From: DAIUCA01 sp964613675 | GTDB lineage: Bacteria; Pseudomonadota; Gammaproteobacteria; Competibacterales; Competibacteraceae | DNA length: 21,861 nt | Direction of reading: 5' to 3' | NCBI GenBank assembly: GCA_964613675.1 | Contig: CAZTIH010000034.1 | Coordinates: 1 to 21,861, forward strand | Part shown: piece after piece, positions 16,489 through 21,861 of the stretch | How the letters are laid out: the number at the start of each line of letters is the position of its first letter | Numbering within the stretch: position 1 is the stretch's first letter | Program-made: the position numbers and the translations under genes | The notes under the pieces: generated by a model | Database searches by the model: none | Seen by the model: only the letters and a program-made list of their open reading frames with translations | What the model was told of the DNA's origin: nothing

Positions 16489-18288
16489 TCATATCTCGTT
16501 TTCGAGAAACACAAAGCGCCCGTTTGCCAATCTACGCTTCAAACCTCCATTTGCTCCATAAACATCCTCACTTAGCTTTTCCCCTTCTCGCAACCCGATA
16601 TACCGAACCCGCAGATGTGGATGCGACTTAACGCGATGGCGTTTAATCAAATCAACCGCGATGTCGCGAATTTTGACCGATTCTCCCATGTCTAATACAT
16701 AAATCAGATGCTCAAGATTCTCATAATTGACCAGCAGAATCAGATTACATGCCTCTGCAATCGTCATAAAGAAACGTTCTACTTCTGGATGCGTTACGGT
16801 TAGCGGCTCGCCATCGAGGAGTTGTTGCCGAAAAATGGGCATAACACTTCCCGCTGAATCAATCACATTGCCGAATCGCACCACAGCAATTTTCGTTCGC
16901 GATTCCGAAGTGCGCGTCTGGATCTTCTGATAACAATACTGTTCGGCAAGTCGCTTAGTCATACCCATCACACAGCGGGGATTAACGGCCTTGTCTGTGG
17001 AAATCACCGTCACGCTCTCACAACCATAAGCAAATGACAGATCGACGACATTCATCGTGCCTAATAGATTGTTTTCAAATGCAATATCGAGATGGTCCGG
17101 ATGCTCTAACAAACCTACATGCTTGTATGCAGCCGCATGAAATACGCGATGAGGACGATGTTTTTCCCAAATAAATCGCAATTTCTCCATATCTCGCACA
17201 TCTCGCAAACAGTATTCAGATACCACTTGCGGATACTTTGCCCGAATCCATTGCTGGCAAAAAAACAGAGCCGATTCTGATTGATCGACAACGATGAGTT
17301 TTGCTGGCTGTAGAGCGGCCAATTGCAGACATAACTCACGGCCTATCGACCCTCCCCCCCCCGTCACCAATACCGTTTTCCCCCGCAACCAAGCACAATC
17401 AATCAGTTGCGCAATGTCGTCATCGCCATTTAAGGGTTTTTGGAAAAAGTCGTGAAAATGGTGTTCAGAGTTTGCCAGCTCTTGCCAACTGATTAACGGC
17501 GTCTGTTGCGCGGCACAGTCTCGTGATAAGCGCCTCAATAATGCAGCCCCTAAATCATTCGGAATGAGCACTACGCGATCGACTTGATATTCTGCAAGCA
17601 CCTTCGGAAAGTCGGTGACAGTGCCTAAAAATCGCAATTTTTGCGTGCCAATCCCCACATCTGTCGTCGGTCGCTTATCGACAAACCCCACGATTTCAAG
17701 ACGAACCTTAGTGGGTTCACTCAATGATTTCGCCGCAATATCACAGTATTTTCGCGTACCAACCAACAAAATTCGGTGTACATCAGAAGAAGCAACATTC
17801 ACCCGATATTTCGCTAACAAACTGTCTCCATAAATGAGCAGAACGCGAAATCCGACCATCAGAAAGCCTGCGGTGAAGAAAAACATCACGAATACCGAAC
17901 GGGGCAACCCTTCTGCTCGATTGATGAGAAAAGCAACAAAGGCGAGCGACAGGGTTACCGTCGCTAAAAATTGCCCTATTTTGATGGCATCGTGCATAGA
18001 AAATGTGCGCCACGCCGTTCTGAAAATCCCAAAGTAACCGTAATAGCCGACGTGTAGCCCTAACAGAATCGGTAATAAAAATAGGCCGTTCTGCAGAAAA
18101 ATCGCGTGTTCTGCCCCGGGGGAAAAATTGAACAGATCGCCCAATGCGTAATGGTCTGAAAAACGAAAGATAAAAGCTAATCCCCACGCCATTCCCACAA
18201 GCAAAAAATCAATTACTCCTTTGATTTGAAAAGAAAATTTTTGCAGCGTGTGACTCATTTTTGTCAGTAATAATAATTTACGCATCAT
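16489..18288 (-). CDS. membrane-bound nucleotide-sugar 4,6-dehydratase/epimerase (WbpM/FlaA1/CapD family)
   Basis: Makes the modified nucleotide sugar, probably from UDP-GlcNAc, that starts the glycan chain. The 599-residue product has four hydrophobic N-terminal segments (about 23-41, 66-84, 104-122, 133-152), a CoA-binding-like Rossmann domain (about 170-250) and an extended-SDR catalytic domain with VTGGGGSIG at 308-316, AAAYKHV at 385-391, STDK at 430-433 and MTKR at 443-446. Met replaces the usual SDR Tyr, as is normal in this family's dehydratases. The glycine loop is encoded by nine consecutive G (17354-17362), in frame. ATGATG at its start overlaps the stop of the transferase gene (18285-18287), so its translation is probably coupled to that frameshifted gene. 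Confidence 0.93.
   Translation of the reverse strand: MMRKLLLLTKMSHTLQKFSFQIKGVIDFLLVGMAWGLAFIFRFSDHYALGDLFNFSPGAEHAIFLQNGLFLLPILLGLHVGYYGYFGIFRTAWRTFSMHDAIKIGQFLATVTLSLAFVAFLINRAEGLPRSVFVMFFFTAGFLMVGFRVLLIYGDSLLAKYRVNVASSDVHRILLVGTRKYCDIAAKSLSEPTKVRLEIVGFVDKRPTTDVGIGTQKLRFLGTVTDFPKVLAEYQVDRVVLIPNDLGAALLRRLSRDCAAQQTPLISWQELANSEHHFHDFFQKPLNGDDDIAQLIDCAWLRGKTVLVTGGGGSIGRELCLQLAALQPAKLIVVDQSESALFFCQQWIRAKYPQVVSEYCLRDVRDMEKLRFIWEKHRPHRVFHAAAYKHVGLLEHPDHLDIAFENNLLGTMNVVDLSFAYGCESVTVISTDKAVNPRCVMGMTKRLAEQYCYQKIQTRTSESRTKIAVVRFGNVIDSAGSVMPIFRQQLLDGEPLTVTHPEVERFFMTIAEACNLILLVNYENLEHLIYVLDMGESVKIRDIAVDLIKRHRVKSHPHLRVRYIGLREGEKLSEDVYGANGGLKRRLANGRFVFLENEI
17354..17362 (-). repeat. poly-G(9) tract in the dehydratase gene
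   Basis: Nine consecutive C on the + strand read as nine G in the coding strand, spanning ACG GGG GGG GGA of the Rossmann glycine loop (TGGGG). The tract is in frame as given. Gain or loss of one base would truncate the protein before its catalytic residues. It is one of only two 9-base homopolymers I found in the window; the other is in the adjacent gene. Confidence 0.9.
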
Positions 18289-18782
18289 TCAAATGACCAC
18301 GCGACCAGTCCTAAAACGCATAACGCACTCGCCCACATTAATATTAGTTCTACCGTTAGGGCGACTTTTACCCCTTTTGCAAGCGCTAACCGCTGATAGC
18401 CATGACGACGGTGAGGTCGCCAAAAGGCAATCCCCATCGAAAGACCGACGAGGAGCGTCGCCGTCGCATCGAGCACTAAAGGGCTAAATAACAGCAATAA
18501 ATGCCAAATATCGAGTGGGGTGGGCGTGCTTAAGTGTTGATAAATCAGATAAACCCAGGCCGCTCCCACTAAATTCGATCCCACATCGCCAAAGTAAAGT
18601 TTAGCTGCGGGTTTATTCAGCACGAGAAAACTCACCAGTAATCCCCCAAGAATGGCCGTCATCGTTTCGGATAAAGGGAAAAGTACACTGGTAATCACAA
18701 GGCCCATCAAGGCAAAGCTGGCCAAAAGCCCATCCAATCCGTCGATAAAATTGCTTGCGTTAATTAGCCACACAAGGCCCAA
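18285..18782 (-). pseudogene. undecaprenyl-phosphate sugar-1-phosphate transferase (WecA/WbpL-like), C-terminal portion after frameshift
   Basis: The downstream part of an MraY/WecA-superfamily integral membrane transferase, about 165 residues. It contains the catalytic-region block WLINASNFIDGLDGL (the family NAxNFxDGxDGL motif), LYFGDVGSN (GDxGS motif), several hydrophobic segments, and RPHRRHGYQRL near the C-terminus, matching the cytoplasmic HxxxQR-type loop of WecA/WbpL proteins. On its own it lacks the first membrane segments and the DD motif, so it cannot be active. It is in the +1 frame relative to the upstream portion, and the frames meet at the T9 run at 18781-18789. The apparent TTG start at 18782 lies within that run and is not a credible start. 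The stop overlaps the dehydratase start. Confidence 0.85.
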
Positions 18783-19171
18783 AAAAAAATTATGCTGCTC
18801 ACACCCTGGTAACTACTGCTGTAATCAAGCGTCGTTTCGGTCAGACCGAGTACGAATAGACATTGCGCAAGCAACTTCTCAAACAGGCCGACTTTCCCTA
18901 AATCATCCAGAAAACAGACAATTACTAGAATGAATAGCCCCCAAAATGGTTTCTGGAAGATGTCGGGTTGCTGCCATAGCGACAGCAGAATAAATGCCCC
19001 AAATAAGATAATTCCGCCAATGCGTGGAATTGGCACGCGGTGCATCGAACGGTCATTTGGCACATCAAGCCCATATTGCCAACGGTGAGCCAGCTTTACG
19101 CCTATCTGTAAAGCGATCAAACCCACCAGAAATGCAATCCAGAATAACCCAAATGCATTTACAGACATCAT
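18764..19171 (-). pseudogene. undecaprenyl-phosphate sugar-1-phosphate transferase (WecA/WbpL-like), N-terminal portion, frameshifted
   Basis: The upstream portion of the same transferase, which would attach the first sugar phosphate to undecaprenyl phosphate at the inner membrane and so start each glycan chain. It begins with a hydrophobic segment, then the family signature DVPNDRSMHRVPIPRIGG and the catalytic aspartates in FLDDLGK. Translation as given runs through the T9 tract into 13 nt of the wrong frame and stops at TAA (18764-18766), before the NFxDG block. One added T (or two lost) at 18781-18789 would join it to the C-terminal portion. The start ATG overlaps the preceding GT2 stop (TGATG); a GTG at 19180 is a weaker alternative. 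Confidence 0.85.
18781..18789 (-). repeat. poly-T(9) tract at the frameshift in the initiating transferase
   Basis: Nine A on the + strand, nine T on the coding strand, read as ATT TTT TTT TGG in the upstream frame and as TTT TTG GGC in the downstream frame. With ten T the reading would be ATA ATT TTT TTT TTG GGC CTT, joining the two halves without loss of any conserved motif. This may be a DNA slippage site, a site of transcriptional slippage, or a base-calling error. Confidence 0.9.
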
Positions 19172-19950
19172 CAGAACCACTTGACCCCATGTCGATAGTA
19201 AAAACGCATCATGGATTGACCAAATGCGACTAGGTGAGGCCAGCGCTTATTCGCGGTGTGCCCCCCTCGATGAACGACCACCCAATCGGGGTTCACGAAA
19301 TTTTCCGTCGCTAAAAACCGCAAGCTCAAATCGAAATCCTCGAAGTAAAGGAAAAAGTGGGGCCAAAATCCGCCAATTGCCGCGAATTTCTCTGTTGGAA
19401 CCAGAAAACAACATCCACTGAAAATGGGCACATTGAAAATGGCTTTGGAAGGAACGGTAAAATCGCGCATTTCGTATTCTGCAAGTTGTAGGCTATTTAT
19501 CTGGTTGCGCCGCCGACTATTGATTGCTCGCAATAAGAAATGCCAAACCGACGGGTAACGGCGCGTCAAAGTAGTTTTTTCTGTTGCATTTCTGAAGCAC
19601 GGGATCACGATGTTGTCCGTTAATGGAGGGAGCAACCTAGATGCAAATTCCAGATCGGTGTTACAGACAAATAAATGATCGGATGGCGTCGTTGCCACCG
19701 CAATATTATTGGCTCGTCCATATCCTAGATTCTGATAATGGTTCTGCAATTTTACCGTGAGATTCGCGGGTAACCCGACAGCCCCCACGATTTCCAAAAC
19801 CGCCCGCGACCACTCCAATGCGTGCTCACGATGATTATTCGCCACATTTAGGATGAAATGATGCGGGTAATCGACGACATAAGTCGCTAATTGCCGTAAA
19901 AATTTCTCCCATTGTGCTAGCGGCGTACAGAAAACGACGACCGAGATCAA
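19171..19950 (-). CDS. GT2-family glycosyltransferase
   Basis: About 259 residues, GT-A fold: ISVVVFCTPL at the start, NLGYGRANNIAVA, the FVCNTDLEF metal/nucleotide region (NTD in place of the usual NPD), IFSGCCFLVPTEKF and FLYFEDFDLSLR, as in the rhamnosyltransferase-like branch. It likely transfers a sugar to the growing lipid-linked unit; substrates unknown. The start is uncertain: there is no in-frame ATG before the conserved region. TTG at 19950 lies 33 nt after the stop of the PpiC gene and gives MISVVVF; a GTG at 20058 would overlap that gene by 76 nt and add residues unlike the family. The stop overlaps the next ATG (TGATG), indicating coupling to the initiating transferase. Confidence 0.82.
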   Translation of the reverse strand: MISVVVFCTPLAQWEKFLRQLATYVVDYPHHFILNVANNHREHALEWSRAVLEIVGAVGLPANLTVKLQNHYQNLGYGRANNIAVATTPSDHLFVCNTDLEFASRLLPPLTDNIVIPCFRNATEKTTLTRRYPSVWHFLLRAINSRRRNQINSLQLAEYEMRDFTVPSKAIFNVPIFSGCCFLVPTEKFAAIGGFWPHFFLYFEDFDLSLRFLATENFVNPDWVVVHRGGHTANKRWPHLVAFGQSMMRFYYRHGVKWF

Positions 19951-19982
19951 AATGACTCGGTCGCGCTGTTGGAAATTCCCGT

Positions 19983-20807
19983 TTATGGAATCAGAATCTC
20001 GACGGGCCAACGCTGTTTCAATGCCTCTACAGTTACGCGCGTGTTTTCTCGACGACACGCAACAAATGCAGCTTCTCTCGCTTTCTCTTTCACTGCTTCA
20101 TAATCTGAAAGAATCGGCTCGCGACGTGCGGTGATCTGATACAGCGAAATCAATTCCTGATCGGTGATTGGTCCCACAATCGCGTTGATCGGCGCCGTTG
20201 CAAGGAGTTGTCTCACGGGGTCTTCCACATCGATGGCTATAAATCCCAAGTCTCCGTGCTGGCGATTTTTGGTTAGCTCATCCTCTGAATAGGTCGCAAC
20301 CGCCGTTTCAAAGCTCATTTTCCCTTCTGCAATTTCATCTTGAAGTTGAATCAACTTTGCCTGCAAAGCGCTGTGATTCTCTTCATCATACTTCAACCCC
20401 AGGCGTCTTAATCGAACCCAGGGCGGTGTCGAAAACTGCATCGGGTTGGCGTCGTAAAACGCTCGTCCCTCAAGTGCTGTTGGTTCTGCACAGGGTTCGA
20501 TTAGACGATTCGTCAAGGTATTCAGATAAGCGGCGTCACCCCCTTCACCTTGGGGCGGTCGTTCGAGGCCCAACCGCTCGCCTTCTAACATCAATAGCTG
20601 ATCTTCGATGTATTGATTGAGAACCTGTTTTACCCCCGTTACTGGTACGGCCAAGGTTCCTGCGAGCTGCGGCCAAAGTCGCACATACTCGCGCAGCGTC
20701 TGCATCGTGATGGGTTCACCGGCGATTCGCGCTAATACTTGAGGGGGCGGTTGGGCTATTGCAGTGCTCATGCAGAACATCGCGGATAGAATTATTACAT
20801 GCCTCAC
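19983..20807 (-). CDS. exported PpiC-type (parvulin) peptidyl-prolyl isomerase, EpsD-like
   Basis: A 274-residue protein with a signal peptide (1-18, ...FCMSTAIA, then QPPP), a helical SurA/PrsA-like N-terminal part (about 20-115) and a parvulin domain (about 127-230: STPPWVRLRRL, AVATYSED, HGDLGFI, IVGPI, LYQI). Such proteins fold exported proteins in the periplasm; members of this type (EpsD) are found in exopolysaccharide operons. The start is GTG at 20807 with GAGGA 6 nt upstream, and it overlaps the upstream stop (GTGA). A methionine-like cleavage with Cys at +1 is not seen, so I call it periplasmic rather than a lipoprotein. Its client is unknown; the upstream VCBS protein is an obvious candidate by position. 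Confidence 0.87.
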   Translation of the reverse strand: MRHVIILSAMFCMSTAIAQPPPQVLARIAGEPITMQTLREYVRLWPQLAGTLAVPVTGVKQVLNQYIEDQLLMLEGERLGLERPPQGEGGDAAYLNTLTNRLIEPCAEPTALEGRAFYDANPMQFSTPPWVRLRRLGLKYDEENHSALQAKLIQLQDEIAEGKMSFETAVATYSEDELTKNRQHGDLGFIAIDVEDPVRQLLATAPINAIVGPITDQELISLYQITARREPILSDYEAVKEKAREAAFVACRRENTRVTVEALKQRWPVEILIP

Positions 20808-21861
20808 TGGGCGTCCTCGATTTTAGGCGTTGATTCTTCGGGCAAAACTTCATCCTCTACGGGTTCGGCCTGTTCCCACAAAGGTCCCCACAAAATGACG
20901 GCCTGTTTGCCCGCCGAATAGCCAATGAGCAAATCCACATGGCCATCGCCATCGGCATCGACGAACTTCAACGGCATCGGCCACGCATTTAGCAGAATCT
21001 GCCGACGATCCCAAACGCCTGCTTCAGAACGTTTTGCAAGCACAATGCGATCAAACATAGCAAGTGCCATTAACTGATCTGAATCAGACCACGCGACATC
21101 GCTGAACCCCATTTTTGGCCCGAAAATCTCTTCGTCCGGTTCATTAAGCGGCACATTTCCCTGTCCATCATTGAGTTTGATCCAAGCTACCGGCGGATAA
21201 GGCGGCGGAACCGCTTCAAAGGGGACCACTAAATCCAAATGCCCATCGGCGTTGACATCAGCCGCAATCGCTCGTCGCGGACGCCCCGGCCCAGAAGGCG
21301 ACAGCACCTGGACTTCAAATTGACGCGCCCCCTGGTTGAGATACACCAGCACCGCACCATCGACATAGTTGCTAAACAACACATCCAAGCGACCGTTGTT
21401 ATTCCAATCGACGATGGTGGGGTGAATCGGATCGCGGGCCGCTGCCAAATCCATTGGTGTGAATTGAAAATCCCCCTCATTAAACAGCACCGTGACTTCG
21501 CGACCTTGGTATGGCCCCAATACGAGATCGAGACGCCCGTCGCCATCCAAATCGGCCGCATTTACCGTTTGAGGGGGAACGCGCACATTTACGGAGGCGA
21601 TTTCGGACAGTGTTCCAGCCTCGAAGCGCCAAAGCGCCACCCGACTTTCGCCCTCCACCGTGACGAGTAACTCATTGGGCACGCCGTCGCCATTCCAATC
21701 CACCCATTTCACATCATCTGGATGATAGCCCGTGGGGGCTCTGGCAATCTCTGTGGCGACACGATCGTTTAACTCCCAAACCACAAGTTGATTTTGATCA
21801 TGACTAATGGCCGCAATGTACCGCTTGCCGTCGGGCATCGCGGTGTAATCGACGCCCCAAG
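20804..21861 (-). CDS. FG-GAP/VCBS-repeat protein, 5' end outside window
   Basis: The last 350 or so residues of a protein built from beta-propeller-type repeats. Calcium-binding-like loops DxDxDGxxD recur at spacing of about 48: DWNGDGVPN, DLDGDGRLD, DWNNNGRLD, DVNADGHLD and, after a longer gap with one degenerate blade, DADGDGHVD. The frame is open through the right edge: the seven codons before the ATG at 21838 read WGVDYTA and continue the first blade, so that ATG is internal. The C-terminal tail is acidic and proline-containing. FG-GAP/VCBS proteins are normally exported and bind ligands or polysaccharide; here it heads the - strand polysaccharide operon and is coupled to the PpiC gene (GTGA overlap). 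Confidence 0.85.
   Translation of the reverse strand, partial: WGVDYTAMPDGKRYIAAISHDQNQLVVWELNDRVATEIARAPTGYHPDDVKWVDWNGDGVPNELLVTVEGESRVALWRFEAGTLSEIASVNVRVPPQTVNAADLDGDGRLDLVLGPYQGREVTVLFNEGDFQFTPMDLAAARDPIHPTIVDWNNNGRLDVLFSNYVDGAVLVYLNQGARQFEVQVLSPSGPGRPRRAIAADVNADGHLDLVVPFEAVPPPYPPVAWIKLNDGQGNVPLNEPDEEIFGPKMGFSDVAWSDSDQLMALAMFDRIVLAKRSEAGVWDRRQILLNAWPMPLKFVDADGDGHVDLLIGYSAGKQAVILWGPLWEQAEPVEDEVLPEESTPKIEDAQ

Noticed and set aside
1..21861. Search by eye for tRNA genes, CRISPR arrays, insertion sequences, toxin-antitoxin or anti-phage defence genes.
   Set aside because: No regularly spaced direct repeats, transposase motifs, tRNA-like GTTCGAATC contexts outside genes, or recognised defence proteins were seen.

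Overview
The window looks like chromosomal DNA of a gammaproteobacterium. The housekeeping proteins (DnaE, GlmM, MoaA, a 365-residue RF2 with the enterobacterial-style +1 frameshift, a class II LysS) and the DUF1244 and WbpM/WecA-type proteins all have gammaproteobacterial character. I cannot name the genus. There is no tRNA, rRNA, CRISPR array, transposase or phage gene that I can see, and no gene-free stretch longer than 300 bases. Both window ends cut genes: dnaE on the left, an FG-GAP/VCBS-repeat gene on the right.

Region 1 (1-4320, + strand) runs dnaE (C-terminal part), glmM, an M48-like membrane protein that has lost two of its three zinc ligands, and a Sel1-repeat protein. Region 2 (4335-7905) holds moaA and a DUF1244 gene on the - strand. 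Divergent from these is a secreted L,D-transpeptidase/YafK-like protein. Two conserved exported proteins of unknown role follow on the - strand (one is DUF6134), separated by a 190-bp intergenic region with several competing complementary segments. Region 3 (8002-10622, - strand) is prfB-lysS, with the prfB frameshift site fully visible and a GTG start.

Region 4 (10797-21861) is a surface-polysaccharide locus built as two convergent half-operons. The + half encodes an unknown protein, a GT2, a GT4 and a second GT2 glycosyltransferase, a DUF2304 membrane protein, an O-antigen ligase/polymerase-like protein and a small secreted protein. It ends at an intrinsic terminator at 16450-16477. The - half runs VCBS-repeat protein, PpiC-type peptidyl-prolyl isomerase, GT2, WecA/WbpL-like initiating sugar-phosphate transferase and WbpM/FlaA1-like nucleotide-sugar dehydratase, mostly with overlapping stop/start codons. 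The two halves together supply a nucleotide-sugar enzyme, chain initiation on the lipid carrier, chain extension and polymerisation or ligation. No flippase or export ATPase is in view.

The main surprise is in the - half. The initiating transferase is split by a frameshift exactly at a run of nine T residues, and one extra T would restore a full-length protein. The very next gene carries a run of nine G residues in its NAD(P)-binding glycine loop, in frame. This is the pattern expected of a phase-variable or slippage-controlled polysaccharide switch, although a homopolymer sequencing error must be excluded first.
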